A stretch of 64,000 bases of DNA, taken from NCBI GenBank assembly GCA_965204095.1, contig OZ241991.1, positions 3,658,001 through 3,722,000 on the forward strand. The letters run 5' to 3'. Shown here one piece after another: positions 24,727 through 33,571 of this stretch. The notes below the pieces were generated by a model. The model did not search any database. It was not told the origin of the DNA and saw nothing but the letters and a program-made list of their open reading frames with translations. The stretch comes from JAPPLB01 sp965204095 (GTDB lineage: Bacteria > Acidobacteriota > Terriglobia > Bryobacterales > UBA6623). The position numbers and the translations under genes are program-made. Within the stretch, counting starts at the first letter, position 1, and each line of letters begins with the position of its first letter.

Positions 24727-25759
24727 TCTCCTGTGCCGGGAACGCTTGGCGAAAACCGTTGCCGACGAGTTGTTCGAGCTCGGGTTCGGTGAATCCGAGA
24801 TCGGCCAGACGCTGGAACTCGTCGTTCAGTGTGCAAGCGAAGAACGACGGGTCGTCGGTGTTGATCGAGATCGGGATGCCCGCTTCGTACAGCTTTCGGA
24901 CCGGATGTTCGGCGTAGGTTGGGTAGACCCCTGTTTTGAGGTTGCTGGTCGGGCAGATTTCAAGCGGGATCCGGTTCTCGGCAAGGTGCTCGACCAGGCG
25001 CGGGTCCTCGATGGACCGGACTCCGTGTCCGATCCGGTTCACGCCCAGTGAGCGGACCGCGTCCCACACGCTCTCAGGTCCCATGGCCTCGCCGGCGTGC
25101 GCTGTGAGGCCGAGACCATGCTCCTGGGCGAGCCGGTAGTGCTCGGCGAACTCTCGGGCCGGAATTTTGTGCTCGGAGCCGCCGAGCGTGATGCCGCAAA
25201 CGCTTGCGGATTTGCACGCAAGGCAGTCCTTCAACAAGGCGAGCGCGGCTTCCGGACCCACGTCGCGCACGAGATCGACGATCCAGCGCAGCCGCACTTC
25301 GCCATCGGACGCGGTATCGTCCATCACTTCGATCATGTCGCGCAGCTTGAGTCCTCGCCGGATGTACTCGATGAGCGAGACGGTGACTTCGGCGTAGACG
25401 ATGTTTTGGGCGGCCAGGGTGCTGCGTACGGCGATGATGAGGCGGCGGAAGTCTTCGATGTCTCGAAAGAAGTAGCTCGCGAGCAGGTAGCTCGTGAGGA
25501 ACTCGGGGAAAGTTTGGAAGCGGAAAAGCGCATCGGCTGCTTCCGGGGGGGAGAGCAAGCCTTGAACCAGATGTTCGAGGTGGGGAGAGGTGCGGAACAG
25601 CGCGAGATGATGATCGGGAGCATCGGCGAGGGCTTGTTGGGGGGGGCGCTTGACGACGAGTTCCGCGAAGAAAGCGGCCGGCATGGCGCCCCGCAGATGC
25701 AGGTGGAGCTCGGCTTTCGGTTTGGCCAGGAACTGCTTGCTGAGCGGCCGGGGTGTCAT
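24707..25759 (-). CDS. Adenosine deaminase family protein
   Basis: 350 aa from the ATG at 25759. Metal-binding and catalytic motifs: ELHLHLRGA (two His ligands), GLTAHAGEAMGP (His ligand and catalytic Glu), RIGHGVRS (catalytic His), and SINTDDPSFF (Asp ligand). In adenosine deaminases the first motif is usually HLHLDG or HLHLEG; the acid is Arg here, which should alter the ribose pocket. Candidates are adenosine, 6-aminodeoxyfutalosine or adenine deamination. There is no signal peptide, so it is probably cytosolic. Confidence 0.88.
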   Translation of the reverse strand: MTPRPLSKQFLAKPKAELHLHLRGAMPAAFFAELVVKRPPQQALADAPDHHLALFRTSPHLEHLVQGLLSPPEAADALFRFQTFPEFLTSYLLASYFFRDIEDFRRLIIAVRSTLAAQNIVYAEVTVSLIEYIRRGLKLRDMIEVMDDTASDGEVRLRWIVDLVRDVGPEAALALLKDCLACKSASVCGITLGGSEHKIPAREFAEHYRLAQEHGLGLTAHAGEAMGPESVWDAVRSLGVNRIGHGVRSIEDPRLVEHLAENRIPLEICPTSNLKTGVYPTYAEHPVRKLYEAGIPISINTDDPSFFACTLNDEFQRLADLGFTEPELEQLVGNGFRQAFPAQEITDFHP

Positions 25760-25996
25760 GGTCGTTGGCGTGAGTCGACGACTGGTTCGGTGACGATGGC
25801 CCGTGGCGCTTCGGCGGGTTCCTCCCCGTAGGGACGTCCGTGGCAGAGCCGTGCCGGCTCGGTTACCCTTCGAAGCGCAAGGTGTTGGCGGGCCGCGAAG
25901 CGCAGGTTCGTTCCGCATCATGTTGACACAGCTCGATACTCGCTCATCGCTGATGCCTGAAGTACAATCACCGGAGGATTGAGCCGGAAGGATTTC

Positions 25997-27103
25997 ATGA
26001 CAAGAGAAGATGCGAATCGAATGCAAGAATGCGTTATGCCGTTGAGAAAGTGCAGGAAGCTCGTTCTTACCGCCTTCTTGACCGGCTGGACGGTCAGTTG
26101 GGCGCAGACGCCGGCGCAGTGGAAGGCGCACGACATGGCCCGACCGCGGCCGCCCAAGGTCACGCCATCGCTGGCGCTTCCGGTTTCCCCGCCGTCGGAC
26201 GCACAGGTGCTCTTTGACGGCAGCGGCCTTTCGAAGTGGCGCAGTCCGAACGGCGCACCTGCCAAGTGGGTGCTGCGAGACGGCTATATGGAATCCGTGA
26301 AAGGCAGCGGCTACCTGTACACGGCGGACTCCTTCGGCGATGTCCAACTGCATATCGAATGGGCCACGCCCACTCCGCCCGAGGGCAGGGGGCAGGGCCG
26401 CGGCAACAGCGGCGTTTTTCTCATGGGGCTGTACGAAGTGCAGGTGCTCGATTCCTATGACAACGACACCTATCCCGACGGACAAGCCGCCGCTGTCTAC
26501 GGGCAGCATCCGCCGCTGGTGAACGCCAGCCGCCCGCCGGGTGAATGGCAAAGCTATGACATCCTTTTCCGGCGTCCGCGCTTCAGCCGGGACGGTGCGT
26601 TGCTCAAAGCGGCGCGTATGACAGTGCTGCACAACGGCGTGCTGGTTCAGGACAACGTCGAAATCTGGGGCCGCACGTCGTGGCTGCAGTACGATCCGTA
26701 CAAGTCGCACCCGGAGCGCTTGCCGCTTTCGTTGCAGGACCACGGCAACCCGGTTCGTTACCGCAATATCTGGGTGAGGGCGCTGCCGGAATGGACCTCG
26801 GTGGGACCCCTGGACGAGAAGGCCGAGCCGGTGGTCACGCTGGCGCCGTCCGTGCTGGACCGTTATGTCGGCCGCTACCAGGATGCGACAGGCAGGAACA
26901 TCATCATTGTCCGCGACGGCACGAGCATGCGTGCCTCGATTCTGGGGCGCCCGAACCTCGATGTGCTGGTCCACTCGACGGAGGAGTTTTCTCTGCGTTG
27001 GACAGCGGGGCGCCTGGTGTTCGATCTCAATCCCCAAGGGGAGCCGGTGAGCGTGACATTCCACATTGGGAGAGCCCGGTTTCCGGCAGGAAAGGTCGAC
27101 TGA
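25997..27103 (+). CDS. DUF1080 (3-keto-disaccharide hydrolase-like) secreted protein
   Basis: 368 aa. The ATG at 25997 is preferred because GGAAGG lies 6 bases upstream; a later Met (26036) gives a tighter signal peptide. The signal core is LVLTAFLTGWTVSWA. The DUF1080 concanavalin-like beta sandwich begins at VLFDGSGLSKW and includes FGDVQLHIEWATP, GNSGVFLMGLYEVQVLD, and HPPLVNASRPPGEWQSYDILF. Related proteins cleave glycosidic bonds of 3-keto sugars. An extra C-terminal domain (VTLAPSVLDRYVGRYQ and onward) resembles the lipocalin-like tail of some beta-lactamase-family proteins. Divergent from the deaminase gene. Confidence 0.85.
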   Translation: MTREDANRMQECVMPLRKCRKLVLTAFLTGWTVSWAQTPAQWKAHDMARPRPPKVTPSLALPVSPPSDAQVLFDGSGLSKWRSPNGAPAKWVLRDGYMESVKGSGYLYTADSFGDVQLHIEWATPTPPEGRGQGRGNSGVFLMGLYEVQVLDSYDNDTYPDGQAAAVYGQHPPLVNASRPPGEWQSYDILFRRPRFSRDGALLKAARMTVLHNGVLVQDNVEIWGRTSWLQYDPYKSHPERLPLSLQDHGNPVRYRNIWVRALPEWTSVGPLDEKAEPVVTLAPSVLDRYVGRYQDATGRNIIIVRDGTSMRASILGRPNLDVLVHSTEEFSLRWTAGRLVFDLNPQGEPVSVTFHIGRARFPAGKVD

Positions 27104-27214
27104 CCAGGCCTGTCATTTCTTTCCTCGGAGAAACTGACAATGCCCTCAAGGGCGCTCGGCCCCAACCGCTCACGCAAGCCGCCGATGTTCTATGATGTCC
27201 GTCGAATGTCCTGC

Positions 27215-27805
27215 ATGACAAAGACACTGATTGCGCTGCTTGGTTTGACCCTCGCTTCCTCTCTCGTGGCCGGCTCGGACATTGCGCCGGCGAAAGACCA
27301 GATCGCTTCGTCGGTTCTCGCGGCGCCCGAGGATCGGCGAGCCGAAGCGGCCGTCTTGGGCTACAGCCCAGTCGGGAAGCTCGTCACTCTGCGCGAAGGT
27401 TCGAACGACCTCATCTGCCTCGCCGATGATCCCAGGAATGACAATTTCAGTGTCGCCTGTTATCACAAGGATCTGGAGCCGTACATGGCGCGAGGCCGTG
27501 AGCTGATCGCGCAAGGGATCACGGGCAAGCAGCGCAACGCCATTCGCTGGAAAGAGATCGCCGACGGCAAACTCGAGATGCCGCGGGAGGCGCGGGCGCT
27601 TTATGTCCTCACCGGTAGCGGGTTCGACGCCGTGGCGGGCGAAGTGACAGATCCCTATCTGCGCTGGGTCATCTACAAGCCGTATGCCACGCCGGAGTCG
27701 ACGGGTCTTTCGACGACAGCTACGCCGGGTGGGCCCTGGCTGATGTCTGCCGGTACTGCTGGAGCGCACATCATGATCAACCCGCCGAAGCCCAGGAAGA
27801 AGTAA
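27215..27805 (+). CDS. Secreted hypothetical protein
   Basis: 196 aa from the ATG at 27215. A signal peptide is clear (MTKTLIALLGLTLASSLVAGS); in-frame ATG codons at 27206 and 27185 would lengthen it slightly. The mature part contains GYSPVGKLVTLREGSNDLIC and a CLADD...ACYH pair of cysteines that could form a disulfide, then EPYMARGRELIAQG and a C-terminal GGPWLMSAGTAGAHIMI. I do not recognise a named domain, but the pattern looks like a conserved periplasmic protein. It is followed by a family A element and the convergent mtnA gene. Confidence 0.7.
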   Translation: MTKTLIALLGLTLASSLVAGSDIAPAKDQIASSVLAAPEDRRAEAAVLGYSPVGKLVTLREGSNDLICLADDPRNDNFSVACYHKDLEPYMARGRELIAQGITGKQRNAIRWKEIADGKLEMPREARALYVLTGSGFDAVAGEVTDPYLRWVIYKPYATPESTGLSTTATPGGPWLMSAGTAGAHIMINPPKPRKK

Positions 27806-27843
27806 GACTCCTCGGAGCTCGGGGCGCACTGCCGACAACTGTA

Positions 27844-28022
27844 GCCTGCATTGCTCACCACGTGGCGAGGTGAAGTGCGTGAGAGGGCCGTCAGGACGAG
27901 GCGCGCGCCGCTTGGCGCGCGCAGGCGTACTTGAACCGTACGTTGAGCACGGCAAGCAAGCGCAACGAAGTCATGGCGGTCGTATCGCGTGCTTCGACCG
28001 TCGGGGGGTGAGAAATGCAGGA
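27844..28022 (+). repeat. Family A palindromic element, full copy 3
   Basis: 179 bp, flanked by TA on both sides (27842-27843 and 28023-28024). Ends GCCTGCATTGCTCACCAC and GGTGAGAAATGCAGGA. Its centre reads CGTAC-TTGAACC-GTACG, so the T:A pair of copies 1 and 2 is C:G here. It lies between two convergent genes. Confidence 0.9.
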
Positions 28023-28028
28023 TAGCCG

Positions 28029-29081
28029 CTACGAAGCTGTATGCGTCCTGCCGGACGCCAACTCGCGCAGTGATTCGACGTAAGGCGCCCGGGCCACTCC
28101 ATGTTCGGTGATGATGGCCCTTACGTAGCGGTTCGGCGTCACATCGAACGCGGGATGCATCGCCGTCGTCCCGGGTGGTGCGACGGCCACGCCTTGGAGT
28201 TCCGTCACCTCGGCGGGATTGCGTTCCTCGATGGGGATGTCCTCCCCGGAGGCCAGCGAAAGATCAAGCGTCGAGATCGGGGCGGCGACGTAGAAGGGCA
28301 CCCCGTTCTCTTTCGCAAGCACGGCCACCGAGTAGGTGCCGATCTTATTGGCGACATCTCCGTTGCCAGCGATGCGGTCCGCACCGACCACGACCGCGCT
28401 GACCTTGCCGCTGTGGAGCAGGTGTCCCGCCATGTTGTCGGTCAGCAGTGTGACGGGAATGCTGTCCTGCTGCAGTTCCCAAACCGTCAGCCGTGCGCCT
28501 TGCAGAAAAGGACGGGTTTCGTTGGCGAGGACGGCAACGGAGTTGCCGCTCTCGATCGCCGCGCGGATCACCCCCAGCGCAGTGCCGTAGCCGCCGGTCG
28601 CGAGAGCGCCCGCGTTGCAGTGCGTCATGACCTGGGCGTTCACGGGAAGCAACTCTGCCCCGTGACGGCCGATCGACTGGTTGATCGCGATGTCCTCCTC
28701 GAGAACGCGTTCGGCCTCGGTGGCCAACTCGTTGCGGATCGTGTTCACGCTTGCGCCGGCTGAACGCAACTCTCGATAGCGCTTCTTCATCCTCTCGATG
28801 GCCCAGAACAGGTTGACGGCCGTCGGCCGTGTGCCGGCCAGGACCGAGCAGATCTCCTCCATCCGGGCATCGAGGTCCTCGGAGGATGCCTGCTGGATTC
28901 CGATCGCCACACCCATTGCCGCGGCGACGCCGATCGCGGGCGCGCCACGGATGATCATTCCGCGGATGGCGCCCGCGACTTCGAGGTAGTTCTTGCAGGT
29001 GACGTAGGTTTCTTCGGTGGGCAGCCGGGTCTGGTCAATCATCACGACGCCCTCGGGCGTCCATTCGATCGTTTTCACCAT
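28029..29081 (-). CDS. mtnA: Methylthioribose-1-phosphate isomerase
   Basis: 350 aa from the ATG at 29081 (the frame extends 60 codons upstream as a shadow of the CPBP gene). MtnA/eIF2B blocks: RGAPAIGVAAAMGVAIG, MTHCNAGALATGGYGTALGVI with the catalytic Cys, NETRPFLQGARLTVWELQ, GADRIAGNGDVANKIGTY with the catalytic Asp, and IEERNPAEVTEL. It isomerises 5-methylthioribose-1-phosphate to the ribulose form in methionine salvage. No other salvage gene is nearby. The CPBP gene lies 20 bases upstream on the same strand. Confidence 0.95.
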   Translation of the reverse strand: MVKTIEWTPEGVVMIDQTRLPTEETYVTCKNYLEVAGAIRGMIIRGAPAIGVAAAMGVAIGIQQASSEDLDARMEEICSVLAGTRPTAVNLFWAIERMKKRYRELRSAGASVNTIRNELATEAERVLEEDIAINQSIGRHGAELLPVNAQVMTHCNAGALATGGYGTALGVIRAAIESGNSVAVLANETRPFLQGARLTVWELQQDSIPVTLLTDNMAGHLLHSGKVSAVVVGADRIAGNGDVANKIGTYSVAVLAKENGVPFYVAAPISTLDLSLASGEDIPIEERNPAEVTELQGVAVAPPGTTAMHPAFDVTPNRYVRAIITEHGVARAPYVESLRELASGRTHTAS

Positions 29082-29101
29082 AGAGGGAAGCGGGGTGTCC
29101 T

Positions 29102-29926
29102 TTAGAGCCTTTCGAGCTGTTCGCCCGCCACGGCAAAGGCGGCGAAAAGAGTTGCATTGTAGCTGGCGTGGACCAGGGTCGACGGCAGGATCGAACCGGT
29201 TCGAGCGCGCAATGTGCCGAACACGGCCCCTACACCCAACAGCAGTAACAGGTTCTGCCATCGCCAGCCGTACTGTGTGCCGTGTACCAGTGAGAACAGG
29301 GCGCTCGTGGCGAAGACAGCGAAACCCGTCCCTCGGGAGCGCTCGAATACGGGGAACAGGAAGCCCCGAAAGAAAGTCTCTTCCAATACCGGCGCGAAAA
29401 GGATGCCGAAGACGGCGAGAAGGCCCATCACCAGCGGGTCTTCGAGAAGAATTTCGAGAGGCAGCTTCTCGTCCACCTGGGGGAGCAGCATGGAGACGAG
29501 AACCACGCTAATGGCGAGAACAGGACCCGTCGCCAGGTATTGGACGGGTGAGCCTTCATAGCTGACCCAGCCGACCGAAGGCCCGAATCGCAAGCGGTAC
29601 TTGACGGCAACGATCAGATAGATGAATGCGAAGACCGCGGCCCAGAGCAGCATCGAAACCGCCACATTCAGAGGTCCCTGCACGCGCGGCTCTTCCAGGT
29701 TGACCTCCCAATCGAACACGAATCCCATCCCATAGAGGCATCCGACGGCGATCACCGAGAGCATGAACAGGGCAATCAGCCCAAAGACAAGCACGTAGAG
29801 AAGATCGAGATATCCCCAGGTTTCCGGTTGCTCGGGGGCGTCTCGAGGCAAGAGCGGGGGTGGCTCGCTGGGGAGTTCGATCGGCGAGCACTGGTCCGTA
29901 GGGTTGTCCGGCCGCAAAGTATCCAT
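29102..29926 (-). CDS. CPBP-family intramembrane metalloprotease
   Basis: 274 aa from the ATG at 29926. After a Pro-rich N-terminus there are about six to eight membrane segments. The CPBP/Abi active-site motifs are complete: EETFFRGFLF (EExxxR), FSLVHG (FxxxH) and the late HASYN (HxxxN). Such proteins resemble Rce1 CAAX proteases; bacterial members are tied to immunity to bacteriocins or to membrane-protein processing. The substrate is unknown. It precedes mtnA by 20 bases. Confidence 0.9.
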   Translation of the reverse strand: MDTLRPDNPTDQCSPIELPSEPPPLLPRDAPEQPETWGYLDLLYVLVFGLIALFMLSVIAVGCLYGMGFVFDWEVNLEEPRVQGPLNVAVSMLLWAAVFAFIYLIVAVKYRLRFGPSVGWVSYEGSPVQYLATGPVLAISVVLVSMLLPQVDEKLPLEILLEDPLVMGLLAVFGILFAPVLEETFFRGFLFPVFERSRGTGFAVFATSALFSLVHGTQYGWRWQNLLLLLGVGAVFGTLRARTGSILPSTLVHASYNATLFAAFAVAGEQLERL

Positions 29927-30014
29927 CGTAACGCGGAACGGAGGCGTCAAAGGCCGTAGTGGCCTCGTCTTCGACATCCGTCAGGTTTCTGAGATCAGGC
30001 CGGATAATGGGGCT

Positions 30015-30548
30015 ATGACTCATCACGAGACCTGTGTTCATGACTTCATTTGCATCAGCCGCCACCAGCTTCGCGAGCGGATGCGGCGGATCGAGCTTTG
30101 CATCGACAAGCTCAGCGATGGTCAGCTCTGGGCGCGGAATCACGAAAAAGAGAACGCCGTCGGCAACTTGATTCTCCACTTGGCAGGCAACATCCGGCAG
30201 TGGATCGTCAGTGGCGTCGGCGGCGAGACGGATGCTCGTGATCGTGACTCGGAATTTTCTCGTCGCGAACCACTCGACCGCGGGGAGTTGATTCTCCGAT
30301 TGCGCCAGGCGATCGACGAGGCGGACCGGGTGCTCGCCTCCGTCACGACCGCACAGCTAGCCCGGAAGAGGAAGATTCAAGTGTACGAAGTGACCGGGCT
30401 GCACGCGGTTTATCATGCCGTCGAGCACTTTGCTGAGCACACGGGCCAGATCATCTGGGTCACAAAGCGGCTCACCGGTGAGGATCTGAAGATCTACGGC
30501 TATCTTGACAAGCAAGGCGGAAAAGATCGACATGAGCTGATGCCCTGA
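30015..30548 (+). CDS. DinB-superfamily protein (DUF1572-like)
   Basis: 177 aa from the ATG at 30015. It is a four-helix-bundle pattern with potential metal-ligand histidines: NAVGNLILHLAGNIRQWI, LHAVYHAVEHFAEHTGQIIWV. DUF1572/DinB proteins bind a metal with three His, and some are thiol transferases using mycothiol or bacillithiol. No thiol-cofactor genes are near. The function is not established. It is divergent from the CPBP gene with an 88-base spacer. Confidence 0.82.
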   Translation: MTHHETCVHDFICISRHQLRERMRRIELCIDKLSDGQLWARNHEKENAVGNLILHLAGNIRQWIVSGVGGETDARDRDSEFSRREPLDRGELILRLRQAIDEADRVLASVTTAQLARKRKIQVYEVTGLHAVYHAVEHFAEHTGQIIWVTKRLTGEDLKIYGYLDKQGGKDRHELMP

Positions 30549-30549
30549 T

Positions 30550-30635
30550 GTGAAACAAATCCCTGACCCAGCGGCGTTGACACCCATCCGGAGGCTTCCC
30601 GCTTGAATGATCCGCACGCGGGCGGAGGAAAAACT
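30550..30635 (+). repeat. Family C repeat
   Basis: TGAAACAAATCCCTGACCC, GCGGCGTTGACACCC, GGAGGCTTCCCGCTTGAATG, ATCCGCACGCGGGCGG, then GAAAAACT. It is directly followed by a shortened family A element. Confidence 0.75.
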
Positions 30636-30636
30636 G

Positions 30637-30672
30637 ACCTGCATGTCTCACCACGTGGTTGCACTTGCAGGC
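30637..30672 (+). repeat. Family A element, internally deleted (36 bp)
   Basis: Left end ACCTGCATGTCTCACCACGT joined almost directly to the right end TTGCAGGC, with TA following. The interior is gone. Its last base is the G of the TAG stop codon of the minus-strand gene at 30672. Confidence 0.65.
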
Positions 30673-31163
30673 TAATCCGAGGCTTGCCGCGAGCGCAACG
30701 CCTTGTGGAGCAACCCTAGCCCGGCGGTGATCAGCAACAAAGGCCAGAGCCGGTGGATCGAGACGTTGAACCAGCCCATCTCTTGAAACTGGAAAATCAC
30801 GCCGAGCAACAATACGATCGTTCCCGGTGTCCAGTCAAACTCTTGCCGGACTTTCTTGCTCGCCAACAGGTTGATTCCAACGGCGATCAGGATCAATGGC
30901 CAGAACGCCAATAGGTCATGGAAACGCAAAGCGTCCAGATTTACGGCCTGGAATCCGATCCCCACACAGATGCCGGCGATGCCAAACGCTCGGGATTTTG
31001 GGTCCGTAGCCCAATGCCCGCCGGCCGCGATCAAGATCAACGGCCAATAGAGCCACAGATCCCAGAGCCGCAGGACGTCGAAATTGTGAAGCAGGAACAA
31101 CACTCCCAGAGCCAGGACGATAAGACCCGGTATGAAGCCTTTCGCTGAAGGGAATGACTTCAT
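30672..31163 (-). CDS. LiaF/LiaI-like transmembrane protein (DUF5668-type)
   Basis: 163 aa. Three repeats of a hydrophobic unit built round a Trp-Pro-Leu core: DLWLYWPLILIAAG, DLLAFWPLILIAVG and IHRLWPLLLITAG. This is the membrane part of LiaF-type and related cell-envelope stress proteins; the soluble LiaF C-terminal domain is absent. It probably inserts with four to six short helices. Role: likely envelope sensing or a structural membrane protein, inferred only from family. Its TAG stop uses the edge base of a deleted family A element. Confidence 0.8.
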   Translation of the reverse strand: MKSFPSAKGFIPGLIVLALGVLFLLHNFDVLRLWDLWLYWPLILIAAGGHWATDPKSRAFGIAGICVGIGFQAVNLDALRFHDLLAFWPLILIAVGINLLASKKVRQEFDWTPGTIVLLLGVIFQFQEMGWFNVSIHRLWPLLLITAGLGLLHKALRSRQASD

Positions 31164-31178
31164 GGGTCCGTTCCGCGA

Positions 31179-32414
31179 TCAGGCGGTCGCTGCCTGCTCT
31201 ACCGCCTTCATGACGCGCAGCGTATTTCCGCCCAGTATCTTCGCAATGTCGTGATCCGAGAAGTCCCTGCCTCGCAGTCCCTCGACGAGATTCGGGACCT
31301 TCGAGATGTCCTCCATCCCTTCGGGGGTTTGCGCGCTGACGCCGTCGAAGTCGGATCCCAGCCCGACGTGGTTGACGCCGGCCACTTTGGTGGCGTGCTC
31401 GAAATGGTCGAGCAGCCGGTCGAACGGCACGCGGCCGGTGCGCTTCAAACGCTCGAGATCGATCTTGCGAAGCTCGATCGACCGCTGCTTGGGGTCATCG
31501 GCAAAGGTCTTGCGAACCGCAGCCGCCTTCTGGCTGAGATCGCTGTATTCGGGCGCATAGACGCGATGCCGGTTGTCGAGGAACTCATTGTAGAAGTTGA
31601 TGTGCGCCACACCGCCGTTCTTGGCCAGCGCCCGGAGCATGTCGTCGGTCATGTTGCGCGGGTGGTTTGACAGGGCGCGGCAGGATGAATGGGATGCGAT
31701 GAGCGGGGCCTTGGCAACCGCGATCGCGTCGAAGAACGTCGGGTCGGAAACATGTGAGATGTCGACCATCATGCCGAGACGGTTCATCGTCCGTACAACG
31801 TCGCGTCCGAATTCCGTGAGTCCCTTCGTGCGGTCCTCCTCGCCGGACGAGCCCGCCCAAGGGGTGTCCGAGCTGTGAGTCAACGTCATGTAACGGACGC
31901 CCTTCTCGAAGTGATTGCGAAGAACGTCGAGGTCCGAATCGATCGTGTGGCCGCCTTCCACGCCCATGAAGATGGCGATCTTGCCTTCGTCTTTGGCGCG
32001 GACGACGTCGTCCGATCGAGTGGCGAGAATCAAGTCGTCGGGGTGCCTTCCGACCTCTCGGACGACGGCTTCGATGATCTCGAACGAGCGCTGTTTTGCC
32101 GACGCGGGCGACTGGGATACGGTCGTGTAGATCGAGAAGAAAACGCCCGTGACACCGCCTTCGCGCAGTCGGGGAATGTCGACCTCTGCGTAGTCGTGGC
32201 GCTGCCCGAGGTCATAGCCTTCGTCGGCGATCAGCATCGGCGTGTCGCAATGCAGATCGATGACGATCGAACTTGCCAGCAGGTTCGAGGAAGGTGTTTG
32301 CGCCTCTCCGGTGCCCGATGTTTCTGGCTCCGGGGATGATGAGCAGCCGGTTTGCTGCAGAAGCGAGGACGCGACGCCGAGCGCGGCCGCGCCGAAACGT
32401 CGGCGGGTCAGCAT
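31179..32414 (-). CDS. Membrane (renal-type) dipeptidase, M19 family
   Basis: 411 aa. The N-terminus combines a Tat-like start (MLTRRRFGAAALG) and a lipobox (LLQQTGC), so it is probably a lipoprotein. M19 zinc-site motifs: VIDLHCDTPMLIADEG, IAIFMGVEGGHTID, LTHSSDTPW, ASHSSCRALSNHPRNMTDDML and GLGSDFDGV. M19 enzymes cleave dipeptides, including D-residues. The gene sits 15 bases upstream of the LiaF-like gene on the same strand, so both may be one transcript. Confidence 0.92.
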   Translation of the reverse strand: MLTRRRFGAAALGVASSLLQQTGCSSSPEPETSGTGEAQTPSSNLLASSIVIDLHCDTPMLIADEGYDLGQRHDYAEVDIPRLREGGVTGVFFSIYTTVSQSPASAKQRSFEIIEAVVREVGRHPDDLILATRSDDVVRAKDEGKIAIFMGVEGGHTIDSDLDVLRNHFEKGVRYMTLTHSSDTPWAGSSGEEDRTKGLTEFGRDVVRTMNRLGMMVDISHVSDPTFFDAIAVAKAPLIASHSSCRALSNHPRNMTDDMLRALAKNGGVAHINFYNEFLDNRHRVYAPEYSDLSQKAAAVRKTFADDPKQRSIELRKIDLERLKRTGRVPFDRLLDHFEHATKVAGVNHVGLGSDFDGVSAQTPEGMEDISKVPNLVEGLRGRDFSDHDIAKILGGNTLRVMKAVEQAATA

Positions 32415-32490
32415 GGTCGCCTGATTATAACGGGCGGAGTGTATCGAAAACCGCTCCGGTCGGCGGGAGACTCCAACCCGCGGTCAACCC

Positions 32491-33156
32491 TCAGCCTGTG
32501 GAGTTGAGAACGTTGGCGAGGACGGCGGGATAGTCGGTGATGAAGCCGTCGACACCGAGCCTCAGCAGTCGCTTCATGGCCGGCTCGTCGTTGACCGTCC
32601 ACGCGATCACTTTCAGTTCCTCTTCGTGAACGTCGGAGATCAGCTCTCGCGAAGCGAGTTTGAATTGCGGGATCACGTAGTCGATCGGCGCGTTGTGGCG
32701 CAATTCCTCGTCCTGCGTGCGGTTGTAGATGTAGCCGAGTTGCAGTTCCGGTGACAGCTCGTGGACTTTGTTCAACGTGCCGGTGTCGAACGCCGAGATC
32801 ATGGTGTTCGCCGGATCGCCGTGCTCGATGATGAGAGCGACAGCTTCTTCCTCGAAGCCCGGCGTCTTGAATTCGATATCGAGAAAAGTCTTCTTGCCGA
32901 ACTCGATCAGGACGTCTTGGAGCAAGGGAATCTCGAACCCGTCGGGCAGCCTTCGGATGTCTTCGTAGGAACTCGACTGCACCGAGTGGTGTCCGACGAC
33001 CGAGGGGTGAATGACGACCAACTGGCCGTCGGCCGTCTTGCGCACGTCCAGTTCAAAACCGTCAGCACCCTGTTCGAGAGCTTTCCGGAAGCTCGGAACC
33101 GTGTTTTCCAACAACTCGGCGGCGCCGCGATGTCCGAAATTGAGTACCTTGGTCAC
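32491..33156 (-). CDS. Glycerophosphodiester phosphodiesterase family protein
   Basis: 221 aa, a short cytosolic GDPD. Conserved parts: FGHRGAAELLENTVPSF (HR and EN motifs), GADGFELDVRKTADGQLVVIHP, LLQDVLIEFGKKTFLDIEFK, and VIAWTVNDEPAMKRLLRLGVDGFITDYP. In the family the strand after LVVIH is followed by Asp (HD motif); here it is Pro, so one metal-site residue is missing. The H is retained and the rest of the barrel is intact. It may act on glycerophosphodiesters or on a related phosphodiester, with changed activity. Confidence 0.87.
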   Translation of the reverse strand: MTKVLNFGHRGAAELLENTVPSFRKALEQGADGFELDVRKTADGQLVVIHPSVVGHHSVQSSSYEDIRRLPDGFEIPLLQDVLIEFGKKTFLDIEFKTPGFEEEAVALIIEHGDPANTMISAFDTGTLNKVHELSPELQLGYIYNRTQDEELRHNAPIDYVIPQFKLASRELISDVHEEELKVIAWTVNDEPAMKRLLRLGVDGFITDYPAVLANVLNSTG

Positions 33157-33571
33157 AATCGTTTACCGACACCGTGCCCCTTCGGAGGCCCGGACAGTTG
33201 CAGCGAACGCCTGCATCACGTTCGCGGCAGATTCAAAATCGCCCGTTTCTCCGTTCGAAGCAGGTACCAGTCTCCGGCATTTTGATTAAGGAATGTTCTA
33301 CTGCCGAGAAGACGCGTGCGTCTCAGGCTAGAGCTTTCAGTGCACCCGGAATCGGTCCAAGAAAATAGCTAATGTAACACATTCCGAAAACCGCAAGTGC
33401 ATTGAACCGCGGTGCGTTTCTAAGCGGCTGCGGGCCGGCGGCGCGGGCATCGCACTGCGCCGAAGAACGTTCCGCGGGACAAGACCTCGTTCGACGTCAA
33501 CACCCCGCCGCGCTGGTGCAGGCCTGCATCGTGAGCGTCCGAACACGGCATCGACAACGACTTCTGAGAGA
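33157..33571. other. Intergenic region between divergent genes
   Basis: About 415 bases. It holds a small AGACGC-GT-GCGTCT hairpin at 33310-33323 without a T-run and an AT-richer stretch near 33360-33395. Promoters for the GDPD gene (minus) and cupin gene (plus) should lie here, but I cannot place them with confidence. No gene is supported. Confidence 0.45.
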
